Shown here in pieces: positions 40,839 to 49,514 of a stretch of DNA of 64,000 nt; positions within the stretch are counted from its first letter, which is position 1; every line of letters starts with the position of its first letter. Source of the stretch: CAZQIC01 sp964593555 (GTDB taxonomy: Bacteria > Bacteroidota > Bacteroidia > JAFLBG01); contig CAZQIC010000003.1 of the NCBI GenBank assembly GCA_964593555.1, positions 1-64,000 of the forward strand. The letters are read 5' to 3'. The position numbers and the translations under genes are program-made. The notes beneath the pieces are model-generated. The model was given only the letters and a program-made list of their open reading frames with translations, was not told where the DNA came from and did no database searches.

Positions 40839-43238
40839 CTATTTCTTACCCTTTTTAAATGCAGCAATGCCATCGTCTAGCCATTTGACGTATTTTGCTA
40901 CGTCAGCATCATAGCCAGCGGGAGGAGTTAATTTATTCTCATTATGATCTAAAATAAAATATTGTGGTTGTGAATTAGATCCATATTTAGATGCTTGCAA
41001 ATAACTCCATTTTTTTCCGATCGTTTTTATTTTCCAATCTTCACCACCTAATTGCTCAACTCGTTTTTCTGACTCAGGCAATTCTGTTTTATCATCAACG
41101 TATAAAGAAACCAATACTACTTCATTACGTAATCGTTGATCTACAGTCGGGTCTATCCATACTTGCGATTCCATTCTACGGCAGTTAACGCAAGCCCACC
41201 CCGTGAAATCGATCATCAATGGCTTATTCACTTTTTTTGCATAAGCTAATGCTTCATCATAATCATGGAAACAAGGAAGATCATTTGGACAATGTTCTTT
41301 TTTATGATCTCCCGGTTTGCTTTCTCCAACAGTAATCATTCCGCCTTTATACCCAACACCATTGGGAGATTCTGCATAAAAATCTGGCGGTGGAAAGCCT
41401 GCAATTAATTTTAATGGTGCGCCCCATAAGCCGGGGATCATATAAACGGTAAATGAAAAAGTAATGATCGCAAAAAATAACCTTGTAACAGAAAGATGCT
41501 TCATGTCACTGTCGTGTGCGAATTTTATCCAGCCCATTAAATAAATTCCCATTAGCCCGAATATAACTATCCACAACACCAGGAATACTTCACGGGTAAT
41601 AATACCTGCCTGCACAACAAGATCTGCGTTGGATGCAAACTTCAATGCAAGCGCCAATTCTAAAAATCCTAAAACAACTTTTACTGAGTTCAGCCATCCC
41701 CCTGATTTTGGTAATGAGTTCAACCATCCCGGGAAGGCCGCGAATAAACCAAAAGGAAGTGCAAGTGCAGTAGAGAATCCAAGCATTCCCCAGAATGGAC
41801 CTTTGATGCCGCCATTCACAGCGGCATCAACTAATAATGTTCCAATGATTGGTCCGGTGCAAGAGAAGGAGACAAGCGACAATGTAAATGCCATAAAAAA
41901 TATTCCCATCAATCCACCCCTTTCCGATTTAGCATCAACTTTATTTATAAATGAGGACGGCAAAACAATTTCGAATGCTCCGAGGAACGAAGTGGCAAAG
42001 ACAACCAGCAAAGCAAAAAATCCAAGATTGAACCAGACATTGGTTGAGAGGGCATTTAACGCATCGGGACCAAATGCAAGTGTAACACCTAATCCAAGAG
42101 CAACGTAAATTATTATGATTGCAATTCCGTAAGTAATTGCGTTTCGTATTCCTGCTGCACGGGTTTTGCTGCGTTTTGTAAAAAAGCTAACGGTGAATGG
42201 GATCATTGGAAATACGCATGGTGTAAGCAATGCAGCGAGCCCACCTAAAAAACCAAAAATAAATATTCTCCAGAATGAACTATCGTCAGTAACTTCGGCT
42301 TCATCTGTTACTTGAATTGGCGCACCTTCATTCATTTTAATTTCAACATCTACACCTGGACCATTGACACATTGTTTATCATTACATGATTGAAATTCAA
42401 TCCGTCCCTTTATACTAAAAGCCTTTTCGGTTTTTATTTTTATTTTTTGTTTAAATGTCGCTTCCTTTTCAAAGAACGCAAGCATAGCATTATCCATAAC
42501 TGGTTCTTGTCTTACAACAGGCGTTCCCTCGATAAGAGAGTCAACTAATTCATAGTCTGCAGAAGGAGACAATACAATTTCGATAGGCAAGATATCTGAA
42601 CTACCGGAATTTAGTCCGTACAAATGCCATCCATCTTCAATAGCTGCTTTAAATGAAATCTCGCATATATTATTTTCAGGTTTTGAAACAGTCCAGTCCC
42701 ATTTTACGGGTGTCAGGAACTTTGGAGTTGCGGTGTCTGGTTTCGGCTCTACTGCTGCTGAAACGGCAGGCTCTACTTTTATTTCATATTCGACCGTTTC
42801 TGGAGGGAGGCATTGACTTTCATTACAAACCATAAACTCTAAACTGCCTTTTACAGTATAAGGTTTATCTGTTTTTGATTTTATTGTTTGTTTGAACGTG
42901 GCGGTTTTTTCATAAAATTCAATTTCAAAGCCCCATTGCTTATCCATTTCCTTAACCAAGTTCTTCCCTTCTTTTACAGCACCTAATGTTTCGTAATTAG
43001 ATGATTTCTCAAATGTAAAAGAGGATAGTATAGGGCCTTCGTCGCCGTAATTTTTTTGTGAGTATAAATGCCAACCCTCGTCAATTGTTGCTTTTAAAAT
43101 TAAAAAGGTTTCTCCCTTATCATTCGTTTCGCTCGAAAATTTCCATTTAACGGGTTTTAATATTTGCGAACAAGAAGTAGCGATTGAAAATGAAACCAGA
43201 ACAACCAGGAGAAAATATTTTCTAAAAATCTGTTGCAT
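40839..43238 (-). CDS. Thiol:disulfide interchange protein DsbD with duplicated N-terminal domain
   Basis: 799 aa. Signal peptide, then two tandem nDsbD-like beta domains (about 27-155 and 173-305), each with a VKW...GWHLY start and a Cys pair (CNESQC; CNDKQC). Next is the eight-helix transmembrane electron-transfer domain (about 325-625; LLTPCVFPMIPFTVSFFTK, FSCTGPIIGTLL with the paired Cys), then a C-terminal thioredoxin domain with CVNC at 683-686. It moves reducing power from cytosolic thioredoxin to periplasmic thiols, e.g. for cytochrome c maturation. The doubled periplasmic domain is unusual compared with E. coli DsbD. Encoded 10 nt after the 43249 gene. Confidence 0.92.
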   Translation of the reverse strand: MQQIFRKYFLLVVLVSFSIATSCSQILKPVKWKFSSETNDKGETFLILKATIDEGWHLYSQKNYGDEGPILSSFTFEKSSNYETLGAVKEGKNLVKEMDKQWGFEIEFYEKTATFKQTIKSKTDKPYTVKGSLEFMVCNESQCLPPETVEYEIKVEPAVSAAVEPKPDTATPKFLTPVKWDWTVSKPENNICEISFKAAIEDGWHLYGLNSGSSDILPIEIVLSPSADYELVDSLIEGTPVVRQEPVMDNAMLAFFEKEATFKQKIKIKTEKAFSIKGRIEFQSCNDKQCVNGPGVDVEIKMNEGAPIQVTDEAEVTDDSSFWRIFIFGFLGGLAALLTPCVFPMIPFTVSFFTKRSKTRAAGIRNAITYGIAIIIIYVALGLGVTLAFGPDALNALSTNVWFNLGFFALLVVFATSFLGAFEIVLPSSFINKVDAKSERGGLMGIFFMAFTLSLVSFSCTGPIIGTLLVDAAVNGGIKGPFWGMLGFSTALALPFGLFAAFPGWLNSLPKSGGWLNSVKVVLGFLELALALKFASNADLVVQAGIITREVFLVLWIVIFGLMGIYLMGWIKFAHDSDMKHLSVTRLFFAIITFSFTVYMIPGLWGAPLKLIAGFPPPDFYAESPNGVGYKGGMITVGESKPGDHKKEHCPNDLPCFHDYDEALAYAKKVNKPLMIDFTGWACVNCRRMESQVWIDPTVDQRLRNEVVLVSLYVDDKTELPESEKRVEQLGGEDWKIKTIGKKWSYLQASKYGSNSQPQYFILDHNENKLTPPAGYDADVAKYVKWLDDGIAAFKKGKK

Positions 43239-43248
43239 CCGTTGATTT

Positions 43249-43533
43249 CTAAATAATAACTTCTTTTACTCTGCGGATAGGGATAAGAAGACCTTTTTTT
43301 AATATAATACGTTCGGCAGTCACACCCCAAACAGTAGTTTCAACCTGTTTCACACCAATGCTGTCTTCAAATATAATCCTGATTTTTATTCGCTCGAGAT
43401 TCCCTAGTTTTAATGCGTTTTCCAAGTCGTGTAATCTTTTTTTAATGTCTTCCGGATTCTTGAGAACATCTTCTTTGGGAAATTTAAGTCCAGCTACTTG
43501 TTCCTTTTCGATTACAATTGGTTTATCTGACAT
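43249..43533 (-). CDS. Conserved small protein of unknown function
   Basis: 94 aa, soluble. A helical, charged N-terminal half (KEQVAGLKFPKEDVLKNPED, KKRLHDLENALKLG) and a beta C-terminal half (KIRIIFEDSIGVKQVETTVWGVTAERIILK, IPIRRVKEVII), resembling a small SH3/OB-like barrel. I do not recognise a named family. It precedes the dsbD gene by 10 nt in the same transcript. Confidence 0.72.
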   Translation of the reverse strand: MSDKPIVIEKEQVAGLKFPKEDVLKNPEDIKKRLHDLENALKLGNLERIKIRIIFEDSIGVKQVETTVWGVTAERIILKKGLLIPIRRVKEVII

Positions 43534-43665
43534 AAAATTGTGGTTAAGGGATTGTGAAGTTAAGCAAAATATGGGGCAATAACCAATGTTAGATGACGCA
43601 GATATTACTTGTCTGGTATTAATTAACTCCTAATTAAGAATCTCTAACAATCAATAATTTTCAGC

Positions 43666-44985
43666 CTAATGCAACTCCGCTATGGCTTTTTTGTAAACAC
43701 TAATCGCGCGCAGGCGGGCAAACTGGTGGTCAACGATGGGTTTCAAATAGTCAGGTGAAAAATTCTGGATCCACTTTTTAATATATTTCATTTCCGGATC
43801 GAACTTACGGCTTTGCTCAGTCGGGTTAAAAACTCTGAAGTATGGTGATGCATCACAGCCACAACCTGCGGCCCACTGCCAATTACCATTGTTAGAAGAT
43901 AATTCATAATCCAGAAGTTTTTCCGCAAAGTAAGCTTCACCCCAGCGCCAATCAATCAGCAGGTGTTTTGTAAGAAAACTTGCCACAACCATTCTAACTC
44001 GATTGTGCATAAGCCCGGTTTCATTAAGCTCCCGCATTCCTGCATCCACCATTGGATATCCTGTTTCTCCACGGCACCAAAGGTCAAATTCGTTTTTGTT
44101 GTTTCTCCAGGAAATAGCATCATATTTTGTTTTAAAAGAAGTATTTATCACTCTGGGAAAGTGAAACAAAATCATCATGAAAAAATCCCGCCAGATTAAT
44201 TCATTTAACCATTGTTCATTCGAACTAACTGCTAACCTCACCAACTCTCTAATGCTGGTTGTCCCAAATCGTAGCTGAACACTCATCTTTCCCGTCCCGT
44301 CTATTCCGGGAAGGTTACGCGTTTTATCGTAGTTCGAAAGAATATTTTTATCCGGATGGATGGAAGATTTATAGGCTAAAGTAGCCTCAAAACCCAAATC
44401 AGAAATGGATGATACTTCTTTTGGCTGTGTTTTTAACAGATTATTAAGTAGCTTTTGACTTGGATAAGAATAGATGTTACTTTCTTCTAATTTTTGTTTC
44501 CATATTTTTGAATATGGTGTGAAAATGGTGTAGGGACTACCTTCGCTTTTCATAACCTCCGCTTTTTCAAAAATAACCTGGTCCTTGAAGGTCTGAAATT
44601 CTATACCCCTGTCTTGTAGAAATTTTGAAATTATCGCATCTCGTTTAATTGCATAAGGTTCATAATCATGATTCGCAAGAACTTTTTTAACTCGAAAGGA
44701 GTTACAAATATTTACGAATGCGTTTAATGGTTCATCATGATAAACAAACAAAGAAGAGCCATTATCTATAAATTTTTTATTTAAGTCTTCAACTGCCTGA
44801 TGAATATAGCCAACTCTTCTATCTTTTTTGTTAGTCAGATCATCTAAAATTGTTTTGTCGAAAATAAATATTGGAAGTACGGCATCAGAGTTTTTTAGCG
44901 CCTCATAAAAACCATGATTATCAAAATAGCGAAGGTCTCTTCGAAACCAGAAAACAGATACAAGCTTGTTCGGTAGTTTATTCAT
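43666..44985 (-). CDS. Deoxyribodipyrimidine photolyase (class I)
   Basis: 439 aa. FAD-dependent, light-driven repair of pyrimidine dimers. An N-terminal antenna-binding Rossmann domain (VFWFRRDLRYFDNHGFYEAL) is followed by a helical FAD domain with WLNELIWRDFFMM, WCRGETGYPMVDAGMRELNETGLMHNRVRMVVASFL, DWRWGEAYFAEKLLDYELSSNNGNWQWAAGCG and FRVFNPTEQSRKFD. The DNA-binding and Trp residues are consistent with a CPD photolyase rather than a plant-type cryptochrome. It stands alone with 100-130 nt of non-coding sequence on each side. Confidence 0.93.
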   Translation of the reverse strand: MNKLPNKLVSVFWFRRDLRYFDNHGFYEALKNSDAVLPIFIFDKTILDDLTNKKDRRVGYIHQAVEDLNKKFIDNGSSLFVYHDEPLNAFVNICNSFRVKKVLANHDYEPYAIKRDAIISKFLQDRGIEFQTFKDQVIFEKAEVMKSEGSPYTIFTPYSKIWKQKLEESNIYSYPSQKLLNNLLKTQPKEVSSISDLGFEATLAYKSSIHPDKNILSNYDKTRNLPGIDGTGKMSVQLRFGTTSIRELVRLAVSSNEQWLNELIWRDFFMMILFHFPRVINTSFKTKYDAISWRNNKNEFDLWCRGETGYPMVDAGMRELNETGLMHNRVRMVVASFLTKHLLIDWRWGEAYFAEKLLDYELSSNNGNWQWAAGCGCDASPYFRVFNPTEQSRKFDPEMKYIKKWIQNFSPDYLKPIVDHQFARLRAISVYKKAIAELH

Positions 44986-45088
44986 ACGACTTTAGCTAAT
45001 TCAATTTTTTTGGGATCTGCTAAAATGTATGAGAGGCATAATTTCTACAGCGACTTTGTGATACGATAAAAAGCACTTTATTTTAAAT

Positions 45089-45625
45089 CTATGATTTGAT
45101 AAAAGGCATAATCGCGTTGAGCAACTCATCGGGCCTTTGTGTGCCAATTCTGTAGCGTAAACCATCTTTATCGGTTAGTTCAACAGCATGCTTGCCACTG
45201 GTATAAAATTTTATTTTTCCGCGATGATGGAGGTTGTAAGCTGGGCGATTAAAAGAATACTTACTGTAATCAACTTTTTCGGCCTTAACAATTGTGTCCA
45301 AAATAATTTTAACCTTACGGGATGTCCAAAGTCCGTCGAGCACTACACTATCACCAACGACTGTTGTTTTAATATGCAATATAAATATCATGACGGTTGA
45401 TGAAACGAGGATGACCATTCCCATAATAAAAAACAATTCGCCTGAATTTGGAATGTCATCAATAGGGTAGGAGCCAATATGAATTCCGGAAACATCAACG
45501 GGTTTTGGATTTTCTGACCAATAGTAAGCTGCAAAACAAAATATAACCAGCACCAATCTTCTGAAAATAGATTGTTTATTGCTGCCTAAATATTGTTTCT
45601 CCTGAAAAAGGACATTCTCCTTCAT
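45089..45625 (-). CDS. Membrane protein of unknown function
   Basis: 178 aa with two hydrophobic segments, about residues 22-38 (IFRRLVLVIFCFAAYYW) and 65-87 (LFFIMGMVILVSSTVMIFIL), followed by a soluble beta-rich PH-like domain (VVGDSVVLDGLWTSRKVKIILDTI, KIKFYTSGKHAVELTDKDGLRYRIGTQRPDELLNAI). It resembles the general 'PH-domain-like membrane protein' plan but no named family is recognised. It follows tilS by 16 nt and may be the last gene of hemH-pabB-tilS-this. Confidence 0.72.
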   Translation of the reverse strand: MKENVLFQEKQYLGSNKQSIFRRLVLVIFCFAAYYWSENPKPVDVSGIHIGSYPIDDIPNSGELFFIMGMVILVSSTVMIFILHIKTTVVGDSVVLDGLWTSRKVKIILDTIVKAEKVDYSKYSFNRPAYNLHHRGKIKFYTSGKHAVELTDKDGLRYRIGTQRPDELLNAIMPFIKS

Positions 45626-45641
45626 GACTTAAAATTATTCA

Positions 45642-46967
45642 CTAATTACTTAACTCGCAAATTAAGATATTTTTAGTAGCATCTGTTACTTTATAACGAT
45701 CATCTATCCTGTGTCCAATCACCCAAATTATATCGTTGCCCGATAACATCAGCCAGGTACTTTCTTTATCCAAAAGAGAAAATTTGTTGTCGACAAAAAA
45801 ATCGCTTATTTTTTTATTCCCACGCATGCCAAGTGGAACAAAGAAGTCCCCGTTTTTCCATTTACGAATGGTAAGCTTTTCCGCAAGTTTGTCGTAATCA
45901 AAACCTATTATTTTTTTTGATTTGGGAACAATTGTGTTGGCGGTATGTTTGGCTTTTTTTAAACTTAATGCAAGTGGCGATTTTATGGAGGCGGAATCTT
46001 TTGTAAAAGTATAGGCGTGACTTCCCTTCTTTACCAGTCTGTGTATTATTAAATTATCACGGTCAATTAGCCCGCTATATGTTTCAGAGAAAAATTGCTT
46101 GCCGGATTCTCCGTCGATTCCGGCTGCTATTTTTTTTGCGGCATCACCATTGAACCCGAACTCTTTTAGTATCTCGAATAAAAAAAACTCTACAGGGGTA
46201 TACGATTTCAGTTTTTTAAGAGAGATAACTGTGTTACTATCCTTTTTTACTAAAACCTCTTTTTTGCACTCATTAATTTTTTTATTCAATACTTGTTCGG
46301 CCTGGTTCATTTGTTGGGCGGTTTGGTAAAGAGATTCTTCTAGTGATGGATTTATTTTTTTCAGTTGAGGAATAATATTCAATCTTATATTATTCCGGAT
46401 ATATTTATCAGAAGTATTACTACTGTCTTCCCGCCATTTTAAATTATTTTGTGTGGCGTATGCTGTTATGTCCTCTCGTGTTGCAAAAAGCAATGGTCTG
46501 ATGATCTTATTTTGTTTTACTGATATGCCATGAAGCCCATGAATTCCTGTACCCCGCGTAAGGTTAATGAGCATAGTTTCTGCCACATCTCCTTTGTGAT
46601 GAGCTGTAGCAATAAAATTGTATTTATTTTTTTTCCTGATCTCCTCGAACCATTCATAGCGTAATTCCCTTGCCGCCATTTGAATGGAAATGTTTTTTTC
46701 TGCTGCGTAAGTATTCGTGTCGAAATGGTTCACAAAAAAGGGAACATTTAATTTTTTAGCAAGTTGTTTAACGAAGATCTCATCGCCATCCGATTCTTCT
46801 CCGCGCAGCTTAAAGTTGCAATGTGCAATTGCGAAATTTATTTTTGCTTCGGAAAATAAATGACATAATACAACAGAATCTGTTCCTCCACTTACCGTGA
46901 CAAGTATGTTGTCCTTATTAGAAAAAAGCTTGTTTGATGAAGCAAATTTTTTAAATGTAGAAAACAT
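45642..46967 (-). CDS. tilS: tRNA(Ile)-lysidine synthetase
   Basis: 441 aa from the ATG at 46967; the frame is open further to 47090 and into pabB, but those 41 residues are basic and unlike the family. An ATP-pyrophosphatase of the PP-loop type that makes lysidine at C34 of tRNA-Ile. SGGTDS (26-31) is the PP-loop, IAHCNFKLRGEESDGDEIFV the second signature, then TAHHKGDVAETMLINLTRGTG and RPLLFATREDITAYA. The C-terminal TilS domain with MRGNKKISDFFVDNK is present. Fourth gene position in a minus-strand series after hemH and pabB. Confidence 0.95.
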   Translation of the reverse strand: MFSTFKKFASSNKLFSNKDNILVTVSGGTDSVVLCHLFSEAKINFAIAHCNFKLRGEESDGDEIFVKQLAKKLNVPFFVNHFDTNTYAAEKNISIQMAARELRYEWFEEIRKKNKYNFIATAHHKGDVAETMLINLTRGTGIHGLHGISVKQNKIIRPLLFATREDITAYATQNNLKWREDSSNTSDKYIRNNIRLNIIPQLKKINPSLEESLYQTAQQMNQAEQVLNKKINECKKEVLVKKDSNTVISLKKLKSYTPVEFFLFEILKEFGFNGDAAKKIAAGIDGESGKQFFSETYSGLIDRDNLIIHRLVKKGSHAYTFTKDSASIKSPLALSLKKAKHTANTIVPKSKKIIGFDYDKLAEKLTIRKWKNGDFFVPLGMRGNKKISDFFVDNKFSLLDKESTWLMLSGNDIIWVIGHRIDDRYKVTDATKNILICELSN

Positions 46968-47064
46968 TACACAAAAGTACCGAATTAATGTGAGTTTTCG
47001 GTGTAAGTGGCCTGTTCTCCGTTCAAAGCGGGTTTTAATAACTCCAATGACGAATAACGACCGA

Positions 47065-48381
47065 CTAATTAGGCGCTCCAAGGACCTCAAACATGGCCTT
47101 GGCTTTCACCATACTTTCCTTGTACTCAGCATCAGGCGTTGCCTTAGCGGTGATTGCTCCTCCGGTAGAAAAGGAAACGTAATGACGATCACTGTTGTAT
47201 TGTATGCTTCGGATGACAACGTTAAAGTCGAAATTCTTTTCAGGATCAAAGTAACCAACCGATCCTGAGAAAAGTCCGCGTTTAAAACTTTCATGTTTTT
47301 CAATAAGTTCCATCGCTTTTATTTTGGGTGCCCCTGTCATGGATCCCATAGGAAAAGCATTTTTGATGACGTCTACAGGATGTATGCCTTCTTTTATTTC
47401 TGAACTAATGGTGGAGATAAGTTGATGAACCTGCTTAAACGTATACACTCCAAAAAGCTCGTCAACTTTTACCGTTCCACGCTTTGCTGTGCGGGAAAGA
47501 TCGTTACGAACCAGGTCTACGATCATCACATTTTCGCTGCGTTCTTTTTCATCGAGCAACAATTCTTTTTTTAGTTTTTCGTCTTCGTCCTCTGTACCCC
47601 CTCGCTTGCGGGTCCCTTTAATGGGTTGTGATATTATTTTTCCATTGGTATTTTTTATAAAACGTTCAGGACTCGCGCACATTAAATGCTTTTCTGAAAG
47701 TTTATAGAAACAAGAAAATGGGGCTTCTGAAACGGCATTTAATTTTTCATAAGTGATAACCGGGTCAATTGTTGCACCCTCTGCATAAAACTCCTGGCAA
47801 AAATTTACTTCATATATATCGCCTTGCTGAATGTGCTGTTGCAATTCTTGAACGGAAGTAATGTATTGTTCTTTGGTGATGCGGGGTTTGATTGAAGGAA
47901 GTTGGAAGTTAGAAGTTACCCGCCTGCCTGTCGGGCAGGGAAGCTTGAAGTTGGTGATTTTGGATATAAGATCTTCAATTTTTTTTTGCGATGATAATTC
48001 CGGTAGGTAATAAACTTCTAGTTTTTCGTTCTCGATTGTGAAAACATATTTTGGAACAAAAAAGCGCATCAATGGAAATCCAATACCGTCAGGCTTTTCA
48101 GAGTGAAGATGTTCAACCTCGTTTTTTAAATCGTAAGACAAATGTCCGAAAACCCAGTCGTTGTTTTTGTCGATAAAATTTTTTAACGTTTCGAAAGAAT
48201 TTTGTGAGGGGCTGATCGTTTCAATACTGTCAATAGCTGCAAGTAATTCGTAGTTCTTGGCTCCTGGTTCTAGATTCCTTTTATTGCTATCTAAAATACA
48301 AACCTGTTCAAACTGATTGGACCAATGCAATAGTTTTTGTTTGAAGGAGGGTGAGATAGGAAAGGATAACTTGCTGCGCAC
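47065..48381 (-). CDS. pabB: Aminodeoxychorismate synthase component I
   Basis: 438 aa chorismate-binding enzyme. The PIKGTRKRGG motif (Lys instead of Ala/Asn) is characteristic of PabB rather than TrpE, so the product is 4-amino-4-deoxychorismate for folate synthesis. Other landmarks: EVNFCQEFYAEG, MCASPERFI, ERSENVMIVDLVRNDLSR, GSMTGAPKIKAMELIEKHE, RGLFSGSVGYF and STGGAITAKATP. Residues about 143-163 (TNFKLPCPTGRRVTSNFQLPS), between the N-terminal and catalytic domains, are encoded by an AACTTCC/CCTGCC repeat element. It is encoded 6 nt after hemH. Confidence 0.93.
   Translation of the reverse strand: MRSKLSFPISPSFKQKLLHWSNQFEQVCILDSNKRNLEPGAKNYELLAAIDSIETISPSQNSFETLKNFIDKNNDWVFGHLSYDLKNEVEHLHSEKPDGIGFPLMRFFVPKYVFTIENEKLEVYYLPELSSQKKIEDLISKITNFKLPCPTGRRVTSNFQLPSIKPRITKEQYITSVQELQQHIQQGDIYEVNFCQEFYAEGATIDPVITYEKLNAVSEAPFSCFYKLSEKHLMCASPERFIKNTNGKIISQPIKGTRKRGGTEDEDEKLKKELLLDEKERSENVMIVDLVRNDLSRTAKRGTVKVDELFGVYTFKQVHQLISTISSEIKEGIHPVDVIKNAFPMGSMTGAPKIKAMELIEKHESFKRGLFSGSVGYFDPEKNFDFNVVIRSIQYNSDRHYVSFSTGGAITAKATPDAEYKESMVKAKAMFEVLGAPN
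47893..47955 (-). repeat. In-frame palindromic repeat (CCTGCC/GGCAGG family) in pabB
   Basis: Reading along pabB, AACTTCAAGCTTCC leads into CCTGCC-CGACA-GGCAGG, then CGGG and further AACTTC heptamers. It is the same element and gene-sense orientation as in the amidohydrolase (28547-28600), but translated in a different frame (LPCPTGRRVTSNF here versus NFPARQAGGQRS there). It lies in the interdomain linker, so the enzyme should tolerate it. Confidence 0.72.
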
Positions 48382-48387
48382 AATTTT

Positions 48388-49407
48388 TTACTTATAATTT
48401 TCCAGCACCATATTTTTTAATGCCTGTATCCATAACGGGGAATCATTAAGGCTCTCTACTAATTGTACTTTTTCTCCTCCGTGTTTTTTAAATATTTCAT
48501 TGTACTCGGTTCCAATTTCATAAACGGTTTCCAGGCAATCTGCCACAAAAGCAGGGGAGAACACCAGCATTTTTTTTACGCCCTGTTTCGCCTTGTCTTC
48601 CACAACTTTATCTGAATATGGTTTTATCCATTTATCATTTAATCTCGACTGAAATGACGTGGTAAACTTTCCTTCCTGTAAATTTAATTTCTTTACTAAC
48701 TGTCTTGTTGTTTCATAGCATGCCGCACGATAACAATAAGCATTTTTTGAAGTAATGCTGAAACAGCAGGTGCCTAGTTCACAACTGTTGGCTCCATAAT
48801 GTGCTGAGCCTTTCATAATATGTCTTTCGGGCAAACCATGATAGCTGAACAACACAAAATCATAATCGTTTACATTGTATTTTTTTGCAACCTCAACACA
48901 TGCATCAATAAAATCTGGCCTGTCATAAAATTTATTTATGACTTTTATAGTTGGCGTTACTTCCCATTTTTTTATCACGCGCATCAATTCTTCCACTGAT
49001 GAACCTGTGCTGGAAGAGGCATACTGTGGATATAACGGGATCGCAATAAATTTTTCTACTTGCTGCTGTTTTAATTTTTCCAATACACTTTCAATACTTG
49101 GATTTTGATAGCGCATTCCTAATTCAACAACAAAATCGCTTCCCAGTGTTTGCTGCAAAGCATGTTTTACTTTATTTCCATTAACGAGCAAGGGAGATCC
49201 TTCTTTTGTCCAGATAGCTTTGTAAAGTTTTGCTGAGTTAGATGTGCGGAAGGGAATGATAATTCCATTTACTAAAAAGAATCTGCCAATTGGATTTATA
49301 TCGATTACACGAGGATCATTAAGAAACTGTGTTAAATATTTTCGTACATCCGAATTCGAAGGGCTATCTGGTGTGCCAAGGTTAATAAGTAATACTCCGG
49401 TTTTCAT
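48388..49407 (-). CDS. hemH: Ferrochelatase
   Basis: 339 aa from the ATG at 49407. The start ten codons upstream (49437) overlaps the putative -7 box and is rejected. Inserts Fe2+ into protoporphyrin IX (last step of protohaem synthesis). Landmarks: GVLLINLGTPDSPSNSDVRKYLTQFLNDPRV at the N-terminus, IAIPLYPQYASSSTGSS, FSYHGLPERH with the metal-binding His, SFQSRLNDKWIKPY, VFSPAFVADCLETVYEI. The segment after the active-site His is Cys-rich (SCELGTCC, YCYRAACY). It heads a minus-strand run hemH-pabB-tilS. Confidence 0.95.
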   Translation of the reverse strand: MKTGVLLINLGTPDSPSNSDVRKYLTQFLNDPRVIDINPIGRFFLVNGIIIPFRTSNSAKLYKAIWTKEGSPLLVNGNKVKHALQQTLGSDFVVELGMRYQNPSIESVLEKLKQQQVEKFIAIPLYPQYASSSTGSSVEELMRVIKKWEVTPTIKVINKFYDRPDFIDACVEVAKKYNVNDYDFVLFSYHGLPERHIMKGSAHYGANSCELGTCCFSITSKNAYCYRAACYETTRQLVKKLNLQEGKFTTSFQSRLNDKWIKPYSDKVVEDKAKQGVKKMLVFSPAFVADCLETVYEIGTEYNEIFKKHGGEKVQLVESLNDSPLWIQALKNMVLENYK

Positions 49408-49434
49408 AAAATATTTATCCGCAACGGGATTGCA

Positions 49435-49442
49435 CAAAGATA
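49435..49442 (-). promoter_or_regulatory. -7 element for hemH
   Basis: On the minus strand this reads TATCTTTG, an exact TAnnTTTG match. It implies a leader of about 20 nt before the ATG at 49407 and supports that start. Confidence 0.5.
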
Positions 49443-49514
49443 GGAAGAGAAAAGAGATTTTTCACTCCATTAGGAATGTCAATAGAAGTAATTCTATTTG
49501 GGAGTCCGGATTTT

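Noticed and set aside
41629..42108. 159-aa plus-strand ORF inside dsbD
   Set aside because: Antisense to the transmembrane domain of DsbD; low-complexity Asn/Pro composition and no promoter.
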